From Schistocerca nitens (taxonomy: Eukaryota; Arthropoda; Insecta; Orthoptera; Acrididae): a DNA stretch of 64,000 nt. Positions 9,891 to 21,631 of this stretch are shown here, in pieces. Position 1 is the stretch's first letter. Each line of letters opens with the position of its first letter. Under the pieces are notes generated by a model. That model was not told the DNA's origin, made no database searches, and saw only the letters and a list, made by a program, of their open reading frames with translations. The stretch lies in NCBI RefSeq assembly GCF_023898315.1, contig NC_064622.1, positions 170,396,178 through 170,460,177 on the forward strand. Reading direction: 5' to 3'. The position numbers were made by a program, and so were the translations under genes.

Positions 9891-11079
9891 CAGTTCTCTC
9901 AGAATAGCAATTTAAATTGACAACTTGACCTAGATATTTAACTTTCCAAGCACGTAAACACATTTAGCGTAAGGCTGAAACTGCATTGGGTGTTGCAGGT
10001 GGATGTGGCAGCAGCGGCGACGTCTGAGGAGAAAGTGGCGGACTGAAAGTGTGTTGAGGGCCCGCGGTGAATGGCGGCGGGTGGCCCGGACGTCGTCAAT
10101 GGCAGCACAGGTAAAGTTCACTCCTTCATTCGTTTCACTTTCCTGTCCTCTTTGTATAGGGTTTATATTATGTTTGGGTGGACTGACACCCATCAGTTAT
10201 GTGAAAGAAACAAACGATCCACTGAAAACAAAGCAGAATGGTTTCGACTATGGTGAGTTTCTGCTGACATTTGGAATGTCCTTCCTGTGTGGCTGATATA
10301 GGTAGGCAGCAGGGGAAAGCAAAAGACAACGGGAAAACGGAAAGAAGAAGCGGGCCGAGCAATTACACGGACACATCCATCACGACCGGATTCCTGCGTA
10401 TCCTTCACCGAGTTTTTCTTGCCAGTGTTCCGACATTTGAAAAGACATCGTCAGCAGGTAGGCAGTGATGAGGCGTGTGTCAAGGCAAGGGCTGCGTTCT
10501 TACTGCATGCAGTGAAACGTTTGACCTCTACACCCGTTTCACATCTACTGAACGAACAGAGGAAGTGATTGTTTTGAAAAAGAAAACACGATTTGTTATA
10601 CACATTACACTTAGTACAAAGGATAATTGATTTCAGTTTCAGCAGTACACAAGATTTTTACGTCCATAAAATGTGTCCAGTTGCGTAGTAACAGCTGCTT
10701 CTGCACCACACAGCACTGACCGCAGAAGATTGTGGATTCATTGAATCCAACAGCTTGTAGGTGGAATTAAACAGCAGTGACTAGAGAACGAATTAGTTGC
10801 ATATTCATCTGGCGAACGAAACCATTTCCATTTGATCCGTCTAGACTGCAATCTGAACAGCGTTTAATGGTTCGCCACGTCGATGCGCTTGGTACTTTTA
10901 TAAAATTCCTTTTGTTTAATACAGTCGCCCGATTATCAGTCCGGAGATAATCATTAAGTTTTTCCGTACGTTCCCTAAATCAATCCAGGGAAAGTCGGCA
11001 GAAGCCAAATACTGTTAGATTTGAATCCTGTCAAAGATACACACTACTTAGGAATACAAGGTGGATCAAGTATTTCTGG
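9891..11079. other. Anonymous DNA with a small CpG-rich patch
   Basis: Around 9999-10115 the sequence is GC-rich and preceded by gggtgttgcag, which resembles an acceptor. A 15-codon frame (VDVAAAATSEEKVAD) then ends in TGA at 10044-10046. That could be a terminal exon but is too short to support. The rest shows nothing recognisable. Confidence 0.25.
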
Positions 11080-11182
11080 AATCATGAAAATCGGTGAAGA
11101 GGAGTACTATACCAGCGCTTATTAACGAGCCACGCTCACATTGGATGTCAAGGAAATTTGTGACTGAACTGACGATTTTTTG

Positions 11183-11214
<32 letters not shown>

Positions 11215-11480
11215 GGGGGGGGGGGGGGCGTGGAGGAGGAAGAGGGCACGTTATATTGGATGTAGAGTCATCAAAAATCGTCGAAGTAACTTCAGCCGTG
11301 CCCCAGAGAGAAGGACTGGAATTCTTAGTGTTCATGTTGTATATGAGTGGTCTGATCTGGAAGACAGTATTAATAGAAACATCAAATTTTCTGCAGATAA
11401 TACAGTTGTCTACAGAGAAGTATTACCTATAAAAAGAGCTGTACAAATACCCAATACCAATAGGTAATGTGCTTTAAACA
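11080..11480 (+). pseudogene. LINE reverse-transcriptase fragment (Jockey/CR1-like)
   Basis: A decayed reverse transcriptase is visible across two frames. First comes SSKIVEVTSAVPQ, corresponding to the region just before and at the conserved G-V-P-Q-G block. Then, in another frame, comes FSADNTVVYREV, the relic of the F-A-D-D-T catalytic box with both Asp positions disturbed. The same family is better preserved at 29650-31025. A GT/G microsatellite (11182-11229) lies inside the fragment. Confidence 0.6.
11182..11229. repeat. (GT)n followed by poly-G
   Basis: About 32 bases of GT alternation then roughly 15 consecutive G, interrupted by a single A. Confidence 0.95.
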
Positions 11481-12087
11481 CTCAGGAATCTAAAATAGTA
11501 TAGTGCACAAAAGGCAAAAAATAGGAAAATCACTTCCTGGCATTGTGCTCTCGATGATCAACCACGATAAAACCCTCTCCTTCATTACGTTCTTCCTCTC
11601 TCAATTTTAATGTTACTCCAATGGCGACATTTGAATTCGGCGTGGTAAAGTCAGTAGATTCGGAGACCTACAATATCCTTACGGAAGGTATGTTAAGTCG
11701 TAAATGACGCAAAGTCCCAGGAAACCGTGATCTCAGTTCTTATAACGAGTGAAGAAACTCCGTCTCGATCGCTATTTCTTTTATTAATGATGATCAGTTT
11801 CGATCTATCACATCTGCGGATTGAACAGTTATCCAGATGAAATTTTTCGTTCGTTAAGTACATACATTACATGTCTGGTATCTCAAGACTCCTTTCCGTG
11901 CTGCCGTTTCAGCTACTTTCCCATTATCACCTTGTCGTTGTAAATTTAATTAAGTTTGAGTTGATAACTCTCTGCACTCGAGTTTTGCCGCACATTAGTG
12001 AATATTCCTCTCCTCTGTTCTGTCCTGTTGGAGAACGTATTTTTTACATGCTGTGAGATTTACCGAATATGCATTTTTATCTGTATG
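11481..12087. other. Anonymous AT-rich DNA
   Basis: Nothing recognisable is seen. Confidence 0.4.
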
Positions 12088-13078
12088 TAAACACATAAGA
12101 CTGCAACCAGTCAGTTCTTTGAATGGTTATTTCTTATTCTATGAATCGGTTTTCGAACCTTTTCAGGTTCATCTTCAGATGGTTTTCTGACCATTATATC
12201 ACTATTTCTATCATAATGCCGGTTGCTGGCTACGTGACAAGAAGATGGAACAAGCTTTACTGTATCGCCATGACTATCATTTATCTGTCGATATGGATTT
12301 AGTTTTTTTTACTTTCTGCGACGGTATCGGCGACTTTTTTCGTTGGTGTCCACCTGTCTACTTCGATTTTGATGACGAGTTGGTACATCACTTCACACAG
12401 TTTTTCACAATCTGTATTTATTTACAGCGTGACAGAGAAACTTTGCCAGCAACCAGTATGTGGCATACATCAGTTACTTGTAACACAGATCTTGACAATA
12501 AGATACGGCATCCCCGGGTTTGGTCAGAGATGTAATTTGTTCATGTCTACTTGTATTAAAGTCGATATAAGGGCAAATATTTTAATCAGACTGGTGGTAA
12601 CGTGAGAGGACAAACTAAATAAGTAAATATGAAGTTTGATCTTCTAGTAATCCATTTATTTATTTATTTATTTTGTGCTCTAGAGTTATTGCCAGTCTCA
12701 TTAAAATATTTGCCCTTATATCGACTTTGATACATGTAAACAAGAAAAAATTTCATCTCTGAACAAAATAGAACTATGTCGTTTTTTTGTCAAGATCTTT
12801 ATTAAAAGTAACTGTTGTATAGCACATGCTGGATGTTGTCAAAGTTTCGCTGTGACAACGTAAATAAATACAGATTTGTAAAAGTGTGTGAAGTGATGTA
12901 CCAACGGCCATCAAAATGGAAAGAAAAAAGCCGCCCATACCATCGCAATAAGTAGAAATAGTGATGCGACTTCCAAAAAAATTGTCTGTAGACGAACCTG
13001 AAAAGATTCGAAAAGCGGTTCATGGAATAATAAATATCTATTAAAAATGGTGACTGGTTGCAGTTTTGTGTATTTATC
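12088..13078. mobile_element. Foldback element, ~1 kb, long inverted arms
   Basis: The left arm (12088-12600) and right arm (12685-13078) are reverse complements with moderate divergence and about 110 bases missing from the right arm. Anchors include ctgcaaccagtca at the outer ends, aaaccttttcagg-type blocks, ttggtacatcacttcacaca, and tcgatataagggcaaatatt next to the 85-bp loop. Both arms hold a motif of the form gatgaacctgaaaaggttcgaaa, reading outward. Open frames of 96 and 73 codons in the arms mirror one another and are not genes. Confidence 0.8.
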
Positions 13079-13129
13079 TTCAGTTAACAGTCACAGGTTC
13101 TAAAATATCCGTAATGGATAAGCTTAATA

Positions 13130-13345
13130 GTCCGCAGCTCGTGGTCGTGCGGTAGCGTTCTCGCTTCCTACGCCCGGGTTCCCGGGTTCGATTCCCGGTG
13201 GGGTCAGGGATTTTCTCTGCCTCGACATGACTGGGTGTTGTGTGATGTCCTTAGGCTAGTTAGTTTTAAGTAATTCTAAGTTGTAGGGGACTGATGACCA
13301 TATATGTTAAGTCCCATAGTGCTCAGAGCCAATTGAACCATTTTT
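13130..13345 (+). mobile_element. tRNA-derived SINE (family F2)
   Basis: The head has cgtggtcgtgcggtagcg (A box region) and gggttcgattcccgg (B box), followed by gggattttctctgcctcg. The tail is shared with family F1 (ggggactgatgacc, cccatagtgctcagagcc). A perfect 13-bp target-site duplication, gataagcttaata, lies at 13117-13129 and 13346-13358. Confidence 0.93.
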
Positions 13346-13628
13346 GATAAGCTTAATACATTTATGTCTATGTTGTGGCGTTTAAAAAGTGATTGCGTTA
13401 GACAATTCCTTCTAAGTAAATCATCTCGCTCAGAACCCTTCCGTTATTTACGCACAAATATTTTCGGACCGGGTATGTTTATGATCTTGCCTGTTTCTTT
13501 ATTTTTATTTAGATATTCGCCAATGAGAGTTGCAGCGCACTCCGCGAAAACGTGGGTAAAATATTTTTGAGCAGTAAATACTGTAATTAAGACATGATCA
13601 TAACAGTCATTAAATAGCCCGATAAACA

Positions 13629-13829
13629 AAAATGGTTCAAATGGCTCTGAGCACTATGGGATTTAGCTTCTGAGGTCATCAGTCCCCTAGAACTTTGTAC
13701 TAGTTAAAACTAACTAATTTAAGGACATAATAAACATCCATGCCCGAGGCAGGATTCGAACCTGCGACCGTAGCGGTCGCGCGGTTGCAGACTGTACCGC
13801 CTAGAACCGCTCGGCCACCCCGGCCGGCG
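13629..13829 (-). mobile_element. tRNA-derived SINE (family F1)
   Basis: This is a full-length reverse copy, from aatggttcaaatggctctga to the tRNA-like head ending ggccaccccggccggc. It carries the B-box complement ggattcgaacctgcga. A perfect 12-bp duplication, gcccgataaaca, lies at 13617-13628 and 13830-13841. Confidence 0.95.
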
Positions 13830-13841
13830 GCCCGATAAACA

Positions 13842-14382
13842 GCTCCTAAATATATTACTATAATAATCCGCGGCTAATAAAGTACATAAGGAGCATGGAA
13901 TATATTTTACGTCACTGAAGAATCGTTTGTTTGTATTTGAACGTTGTAATTAGAAAACACAACCACTGTATGGTATTCTTGAATAGCTGTTTTAATATTT
14001 CTGCTTCACTATTAACACCTACAGAAGCGCAGCAAATTTCCTCCTTTCCCCTCTCGCCAACCAGCTTCCGGTTAGTTTTCGTAGACTATGAAGGTCTTTT
14101 TAGGGTTCTTCAAGATGCACAATACCTTCCTTGAAGCATTTCCCACTGCTATACGTTAATCATTCTTCTTAGAATTGTTTCCATATTCCCCCCCCCCCCC
14201 CCAATGCAACTTGCGAAAGGAATAAAGGAAGTTCTATAGTTATTATCATAGAGCACACAAATGTAAGAATAGCGTAGCAATAGATAGGGAGAACAACCGT
14301 GACATTACGAATTTTGACGTAGTAAGGAGCTAACGTTGTTTCCAATCACAACTTGTCACTTATGAAGCCACTAAAAACGACA
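13842..14382. other. Anonymous DNA with a poly-C run
   Basis: A homopolymer of about 15 C lies at 14188-14202. Nothing else is recognisable. Confidence 0.4.
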
Positions 14383-14782
14383 AACAGTATGCCAGTGGAG
14401 AATAAGAAGATCCCTAGATTTGACACCATATAATTTAAGAATGATGGTACTAGCTACCAAGAGAGACTGAACCAGAATACCAGAAGGGCGAACATCTCTT
14501 CCAGCTGGGATCAACTTAGGGATGCTATGGTAGCAACAGGTCAGGAGACAATTCCCAGAAGAGATAAGGGGACTAAACACCACTGGTGGTCCAGGGGATA
14601 TGATGAAGCTATAGAAACGAGGCGACTAGATGACTCAAACGAAACCACCACAAGGATGAAGCCAACCTACTAGCGTTTATTACACAGCCAGCATCATAAG
14701 AGAGACAAAGCGGAAATACAACAAGCAACTGATTCGGGAAATGGGGGAGAACTTCAGAATGAACAACTCCAGAGACATACAT
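14383..14782 (+). pseudogene. Old LINE, 5' segment (split by a younger LINE)
   Basis: Plus-strand reading gives a stop-riddled RTE-like linker between endonuclease and reverse transcriptase, for example SSSWDQLRDAMVATGQETIP and HHWWSRGYDEAIETRR. The H-x-W-W-x-x-x-x-x-x-A-I-x-x-R pattern is typical of this linker in LINEs. It continues at 17643 after the inserted element. The join is marked by the 11-bp duplication gagacatacat. Confidence 0.65.
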
Positions 14783-14802
14783 TGTTGTTGTTGTTGTGGT
14801 CT

Positions 14803-15624
14803 TCAGTCCTGAGACTGGTTTGATGCAGCTCTCCATGCTACTCTATCCTGTGCAAGCATCTTCATCTCCCAGTACCTACTGCAACCTACATCCTTCTGAA
14901 TCTGCTTAGTGTATTGATCTCTTGGTCTCCCTCTACGACTTTTACCCTCCACGCTGCCCTCCAATGCTAAATTTGTGATCCCTTGATGCCTCAAAACATG
15001 TCCTACCAACCGATCCCTTCTTATAGTCAAGTTGTGCCACAAACTTCTCTTCTCCCCAATCCTATTCAATACATCCTCATTAGTTACGTGATCTACCCAC
15101 CTTATCTTCAGCATTCTTCTGTAGCACCACATTTCAAAAGCTTCTATTCTCTTCTTGTCCAAACTGGTTATCGTCCATGCTTCACTTCCATACATGGCTA
15201 CACTCCATACAAATACTTTCAGAAACGACTTCCTGACACTTAAATCTATACTCGATGTTAACAAATTTCTCTTCTTCAGAAACGATTTCCTTGCCATTGC
15301 CAGTCTACATTTTATATCCTCTCTACTTCGACCATCATCAGTTATTTTACTCCCTAAATAGAAAAACTCCTTTACTACTTTAAGTGTCTCATTTCCTAAT
15401 CTAATCCCCTCAGCATCACCCGATTTAATTTGACTACATTCCATTATCCTCGTTTTGCTTTTGTTGATGTTCATCTTATATCCTCCTTTCAAGACACTGT
15501 CCATTCCGTTCAACTGCTCTTCCAAGTCCTTTGCTGTCTCTGACAGAATTACAATGTCATCGGCGAACCTCAAAGTTTTTACTTCTTCTCCATGAATTTT
15601 AATACCTACTCCGAATTTTTCTTT
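14803..15624 (-). pseudogene. LINE reverse transcriptase, catalytic box and C-terminal extension
   Basis: This is downstream of the in-frame stop. Just after its start it holds the catalytic motif RFADDIVIL (near 15565). The thumb region follows (VKEFFYLGSKITDDGRSRED), then a C-terminal tail with GHVLRHQGITN and RRGRPRDQYTKQIQKDVGC, typical of RTE-type elements in insects. The frame continues from the upstream reverse-transcriptase part except for one TAA. Copy 2 has AAA (Lys) at that codon. Confidence 0.9.
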
Positions 15625-16752
15625 TGTTTACTTTACTGCTTGCTCAATATACAGATTGAATAACATCGGGGAGGGGCTACAACCCTGTCTCACTCCTTTG
15701 CCAACCACTGCTTCCCTTTCATGCCTCTCCACTCTTATAACTGCCATCTGGTTTCTGTACAAATTGTAAATAGCCTTTCGCTCCCTGTATTTTACCCCTG
15801 CCACCTTCAGAATTTGAAAGAGAGTATTCCAGTTAACGTTGTCAAAAGCTTTCTCTAAGTCTACAAATGCTAGAAACGTAGGTTTGCCTTTTCTTAATCT
15901 TTCTTCTAAGATAAGTCGTAAGGTTAGTATTGCCTCACGTGTTCCAACATTTCTACGGAATCCAAACTGATCTTCCCCGAGGTCCGCTTCTACCAGTTTT
16001 TCCATTCGTCTGTAAAGAATTCGCGTTAGTATTTTGCAACTGTGACTTATTAAACTGATAGTTCGGTAATTTTCACATATGTCAACACCTGCTTTCTTTG
16101 GGATTGGAATTATTATATTCTTCTTGAAGTCTGTGGGTATTTCGCCTGTCTCATACATCTTGCTCACCAGATGGTAGAGTTTTGTCATGACTGGCTCTCC
16201 CAAGGCCATCAGTAGTTCTAATGGAATGTTGTCTACTCCCGGGGCCTTGTTTCGACTCAGGTCTTTCAGTGCTCTGTCAAACTCTTCACGCAGTATCTTA
16301 TCTCCCATTTCATCTTCATCTACATCCTCTTCCATTTCCATAATACTGTCCTCAAGTACATCGCCCTTGTATAAACCCTCTATATACTCCTTCCACCTTT
16401 CTGCCTTCCCTTCTTTGCTTAGAACTGGGTTACCATCTGAGCTCTTGATATTCATACAAGTGGTTCTCTTCTCTCCAAAGGTCTCTTTAATTTTCCTGTA
16501 GGCAGTATCTATCTTACCCCTAGTGAGACAAGCCTCTACATCCTTAAATTTGTCCTCTAGCCATCCCTGCTTAGCCATTTTGCACTTTCTGTCGATCTCA
16601 TTTTTGAGACGTTTGTATTCCCTTTTGCCTGCTTCATTTACTGCATTTTTATATTTTCTCCTTTCATCAATTAAATTCAATATTTCTTCTGTTACCCAAG
16701 GATTTCTATTAGCCCTCGTCTTTTTACCTACTTGATCCTCTGCTGGCTTCAC
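15625..16752 (-). pseudogene. LINE reverse transcriptase, fingers and palm
   Basis: In order this holds the linker (NPWVTEEILNLIDERRKYKN), NKAPGVDNIPLELL, the fingers motif IIIPIPKKAG with YRTISLISHSCKILTRIL, FGFRRNVGTREAI, the palm motif A FLAFVDLEKAFDNVNW with its catalytic Asp, and motif B VRQGCSPSPMLFNLYIEQ. It stops at a TAA shortly before the FADD box. The frame is +1 shifted relative to the endonuclease, by a single deleted base near 16785 judged against copy 2, which reads straight through. Confidence 0.92.
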
Positions 16753-16784
16753 TATTTCATCCCTCAGAGCTACCCATTCTTCTT

Positions 16785-17635
16785 CTATGTATTTCTTTCC
16801 CCCATTCCTGTCAATTGTTCCCTTATGCTCTCCCTGAATCTCTCTACAACCTCTGGTTCTTTCAGTTTATCCAGGTCCCATCTCCTTAAATTCCCACCTT
16901 TTTGCAGTTTCTTCAGTTTCAATCTGCAGTTCATAACCAATAGATTGTGGTCAGAATCCACATCTGCCCCTGGAAATGTCTTACAATTTAAAACCTGGTT
17001 CCTAAATCTCTGTCTTACCATTATATAATCTATCTGATACCTATTAGTATCTCCAGGATTCTTCCAGGTATACAACCTTCTTTTATGATTCTTAAACCAA
17101 GTGTTAGCTATGATTAAGTTATGCTCTGTGCAAAATTCTACAAGGCGGCTTCCTCTTTCATTTCTTCCCCCCAATCCATATTCACCTACTATGTTTCCTT
17201 CTCTCCCTTTTCCTACTGACGAATTCCAGTCACCCATGACTATTAAATTTTCGTCTCCCTTCACTACCTGAATAATTTCTTTTATCTCGTCATACATTTC
17301 ATCAATTTCTTCATCATCTGCAGAGCTAGTTGGCATATAAACTTGTACTACTGTAGTAGGCATGGGCTTTGTGTCTATCTTGGCCACAATAATGCGTTCA
17401 CTATGCTGTTTGTAGTAGCTAACCCGCACTCCCATTTTTTTATTCATTATTAAACCTACTCCTGCATTACCCCTATTTGATTTTGTATTTATAACCCTGT
17501 AATCACCTGACCAAAAGTCTTGTTCCTCCTGCCACCGAACCTCACTAATTCCCACTATATCTAACTTTAACCTATCCATTTCCCTTTTTAAATTTTCTAA
17601 CCTACCTGCCCGATTAAGGGATCTGACATTCCACG
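16785..17635 (-). pseudogene. LINE apurinic-type endonuclease domain
   Basis: The frame opens at the truncated 5' end with AWNVRSLNRAGRLENLKREM (catalytic Asn region) and continues past MDRLKLDIVGISEVRWQ (Glu motif). Then come VMGDWNSSVG (the G-D-x-N motif), RLYTWKNPGDTNRYQIDYIM and VDSDHNLLV (the S-D-H motif). All classic catalytic positions are present. The only defects are the missing first residues and the frameshift at its 3' end. In insects such ORFs are often mistaken for host genes. Confidence 0.92.
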
Positions 17636-17642
17636 CTCCGTG

Positions 17643-19455
17643 GAGACATACATAAGGGTCTCAAATAACAGACGACCCAGTTCACGTACCTTACGTATCC
17701 AGCGAGAAGATGAATCACTGTGTCTCAATGACAACAAATGCGCTGAATCTCTAGTTAATTACTTCCAGAAACTTCTAAATGCCAAAGGAATCATTCAACG
17801 ACTACTCGTTAGACAACTCTCTAACTCCAGTGCCGCACACATCCCTCCTCCCACATACGAGTGAGTCCAAGAGGATGCAAATCACCTCAGAAACAACAGA
17901 GCGTCTGGGGAGAATGGGATGGTGGCAGAAATGCTGAAATGAACAGGAGCAAACACACACAGTCCTATACATACAGTAACTTTGGAGATACGAGCTAGCG
18001 AGAAACTCTAAGACAACTGGATCTCAGGCGAAACCCAACAAATTCACGAAAAAGGAAGCAAAACAGACCTCGGTAACTACAAAGGAATACCTCTCCTTGC
18101 TGCCACATACAAAATCTTTTCCAAGATCCTCAAACGACATGAAACGAGACAGCTGTACAAAGAGTTAGGGGAATATGAAGCAGGTTTCAGAGCATCGAGA
18201 TCTTGTATTGAACAAATACAGACCATGGGCAGCTACCTTCGTAGACTTTCAAGAGGTGTACCACACTCTTTGGAATATTAAGAGAATTGGGACTCATTTA
18301 AAAATTTAGTAGCTTGGTGCAGACCCTCCTATACTACACGAAATCCAAAGCAAAATTTAGAGGACAGTTCTAAAAGAGTTTCCAGTTCAATGCAGGTGTA
18401 GGGCAAGGATGAACCGTGTCATGGAAAAAAAATCACCAGTAAATGGGCCAGATCTGCACCAACGAATACCGGATTAAGTACGGGCATTAGTGCAGACAAT
18501 CTTAGGATCCCATGCCTGGCTTTGCTAATGACCTGTTTACTGGCAAACGACGTACAAGGGGCTTCTACGCCCTGAATTTAGTAGCAAAACAAGTCTAATG
18601 ATCAACATCGGAAAGATAGAATTCATTATAAACATTAAGGCCGACTCTAGAACGATGAGTTAGCACTATCAAGCGTATCAAGAGAGCCAAGACCTAGAAG
18701 TATCTTGGGGAATGTATATCAGATGATTGCGGTGAAGCAGTATTTCTCGAACAAATGAAAATTAAAACAGATAAGGCACACTGTGTTTGCAGAAAAATGT
18801 ACGACAGGAAACTTCTGTCGACGAATATCAAATTAAGACACAATAACACAGTATTCAGTCTGTCATTCCTCTATGCAGCAGAATGCCCATCTCTAACCAG
18901 GAAGATCCTCAGGAAGAATCCAAGAATTACAAGAAAGCAAATTCCTATTAAAGCCAGTGGGACGAAGGATGCTACCAGACCTAATCGTGAACTCTACCAA
19001 CGCCATCGATGCCACGAGAAGAAGAGTTTTATATGGCCACATACACAGAATGGACCACCGTAGCCTTTCCTATAAGATCTTCAAAGTAGCCAACAAGGCT
19101 AAGCTACTGGGCCGCTTCGTATCAAAGAAACAGAGGAAGATCTCACAGAGTTTCATTTTAGGCAATACTTATAATTAGCAGTGGTGTCTACAATTTAGCT
19201 ATTGAAACCAGACCCTTCCTAACACCTCTTACAGAAGGTAACCATAAAGAGACCAGGAAACTGCAAAATAGAGTTCAGCAAGAGAACGAAGGTATACTGG
19301 GCTAATAACAAAGCTCAAGATATTAACATGAAAGCAGCTACTAAACATAAAAAAGAACACTTGAAGTGGCAGACGATAACACAGCGAAAGCACAAGCAAC
19401 ATGGTTCACAAGTGGCCCAAACGAATAAAAAAAAAAGTAAAAATAAAAAAAAACC
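17643..19455 (+). pseudogene. Old LINE, reverse-transcriptase segment and A-rich tail
   Basis: This continues the element interrupted at 14782. Decayed reverse transcriptase pieces include NYFQKLLNAK, TDLGNYKGIPLLAATYKIFS with ILKRH, EYEAGFRASRSCIEQIQ, and a damaged motif A (FVDFQEVYHTLWNI). A C-terminal block RRRVLYGHIHRMDHRSLSYK follows. Many stops and frameshifts are present. The 3' end is an A-rich tract at about 19425-19455. It is clearly older than the LINE inserted into it. Confidence 0.7.
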
Positions 19456-20608
19456 TTGAATGTTATCCACAGCTGCACGTTTTGGGAGTCGAGTTCCTAT
19501 AATGTGGGTGCCTTAGTTTAATCCATTGTGATCGGTAGCTGTGGATAATATTCTTTACATTTTTGTGATACGCCCTAAGTAACTTAAACATTATCTTCAC
19601 AACCGCTACTTCCAGTCCGTAATATAAATAGTATCACTGTGAATCAAACAGCGCCAATGCCTCAGACACTATTTTTCACCAACCTCTCTCTCAGACGCTT
19701 GTGGAACGAAGTGTTGACATATCCCGCCTTAGAATATGGAGCGCATAGTTGATGATTTGCATCTTCTCATTTGCCCATCCCGTAAAAGTACATTGATCGT
19801 CTGCTATGATTCATTGCGGCCACATGCTCCACTTGAGTCCAACTCTCAGCCCAAATTTCTTCTTTGGGTTTCCTACTGAAGTCGCTTGACGAATACAGTG
19901 TACAGAAACAAATCACCAGAATAGTATGACCACTTGTCGTTAGAGACAAAAATGTTTCAGTGAAAAATTTCTGAAAGTGGAAGCATTCTTACTCTCTAAC
20001 CTGTACCGCTGTTTTCTCGGTCGATGGGTGGATGAAAGAGAGAAGAGTGTGTAATTTCTCCATTTAACGGAACTATGTTGTGTTTTGGTCTAAAATAGCA
20101 GTTATTTATGTGAAACATGGAGTGATATTTTATGTGTATGACCAAAAAATATGAGGGAATTGTCGGAAAAAGGGCACGCAACTTGAAGATCATGCCACAT
20201 TCAACATAATTATGAATCTTCTACGTAAGTGATCGATGATCAATAAATTCTCTGCTGTTTGTCGGTGGATTTGAGTGATGTGGAACCGCTTTCTACCGAA
20301 GTCATCTCTGCTGAGAGCTGTGCTGACCTAAATATAAGGTGCATTCATAAAACAATTATGTTGTGAATTAAGGCGCACAGTCATTTTTACAAGTGACGAA
20401 TGTGTTGACAGCCCATTTTCATTATTTGTCAGTACCCTGAAAGCGCAGTACGAGTTGCTAAACCGTTTGTGACGTAACATCAGCCACAGTTATAGCACCT
20501 GTTGCAATAATAAAGATTGGTATTGTTCAAAGAAATGTCATGAAGAGGTTGCCGGTGATGATTTTCAACATAGTTTGGAATACTGATAAAGACGTCGAGT
20601 GAGGGAAT
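19456..20608. other. Anonymous AT-rich DNA
   Basis: Nothing recognisable is seen. Open frames are short and of low quality. Confidence 0.4.
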
Positions 20609-21275
20609 TACGAGGGCTATTCCGAAAGTAAGGTCCGATAGGTCGCGAAATGGAAACCACGGTAAAAATCAAAAATGTTTTATTTGCAACAGTTAGATAC
20701 ACCTTGCAGCTACCTATCTCCATAGTCGCCGACCCGACTTAGACGTGTATCGTAGCGTTGTACCAACTTTCCCATACCCTCGCTATAGAAGGCAGCCGCC
20801 AGTGCTCTCCGCCAATTCTCTACGCTGGCCTACGGCTCGTTGTCTTGTGCCGAAATGTTGTCTTCATAACCAGCGGTTCATGTGACCTGAGCTGAAACTC
20901 AGAGGGAGACAATTACGGCCTGTATTGTGGGTAATCTCACATTTCCATTTGAAAACGATGCAGGAGCATCTTCATTGCCCCTGCAGAATGCGGCTGAGAA
21001 TTGTCTTGAAGACGAAACAGCACGACAGTTATGTAATGTTAGCTGCATAGCTTCAGGGGAAATTTCTCACCAGGCCCCCGTACTTGGCGGCAGATACTAT
21101 TTTCTAGACATCTTTACGCACTCACTGCGAGCTCAGAAATGAGAAGAGCGACGTGATGCTAACTGGGGTTATACTAGAGACACTACCCAACACATCTGTG
21201 CAAAGCTTTATCGGATTTTCATAGTCGTTTCCATTTCGTGACCGATCGGACCTTACTTTCGGAATAGCCCTCGTA
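20609..21275 (-). mobile_element. Internally deleted mariner-like element
   Basis: Terminal inverted repeats of 47 bp with two mismatches begin cgagggctattccgaaagta at 20611, with the mirror at 21273. TA lies at both edges (20609-20610 and 21274-21275), the standard mariner target. The internal 570 bases keep a stop-riddled C-terminal transposase piece on the minus strand. Visible pieces are DNSQPHSAGAMKMLLHRFQ (second Asp region), SPSEFQL with the usual Asp changed to Glu, and LVQRYDTRLSRVGDY near the end. The N-terminal half is absent, so this copy is non-autonomous. Confidence 0.9.
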
Positions 21276-21631
21276 CTTTACGAAGAACAAACTACGAACG
21301 GATTACGTCACATGTGTACTTGTATTCCAGGAGAAAAATGTGCACTCAACTCAGCCTCAAGGCTGCCTGACAGTTGCTCAGTGTTTAGCTCTTACTACTC
21401 TAACGCCCTCGTCTGAAGAGCGTAACTCGGAACTGACAGTTGTGAGAGCCCATTACTTCTTCTTTCATGTTAAGACTTTCTTTCTTCGGGAACAAGGTGA
21501 ATGACAAGTGTTCCGTTCACGCCTTTGCTGTTCTACAACGTTTCTCACACTCCACACGGGGTGTTTCAGGAGAAAATCCAAACACGTGGAAAATATCAGC
21601 TAAAGATATTTTTCGTAGTGAGTTGTTATCG
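21276..21631. other. Anonymous DNA
   Basis: Nothing recognisable is seen. Confidence 0.4.

Larger units (their letters stand above)
14783..17642 (-). mobile_element. RTE-like LINE, near-complete, minus strand
   Basis: The 2.86-kb element is flanked by a perfect 11-bp duplication, gagacatacat at 14772-14782 and 17643-17653. Its 3' end, at the left, is a short CAA/TTG microsatellite. The 5' end is truncated inside the first endonuclease motif (W-N-V-R-S-L on the minus strand near 17630). Coding content is an APE-type endonuclease, a reverse transcriptase and a long C-terminal extension. Two lesions are seen: a one-base deletion near 16785 and a stop near 15624. A second copy is at 50363-52828. 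Confidence 0.93.

Noticed and set aside
12245-13023. Open frames of 96 and 73 codons in the 12-13 kb region
   Set aside because: They are mirror images in the two arms of the foldback element and match no protein family.
16785-17579. Endonuclease-like ORF as a host gene
   Set aside because: Such ORFs are often annotated as host proteins, but here it lies in a LINE with a reverse transcriptase and target-site duplication.
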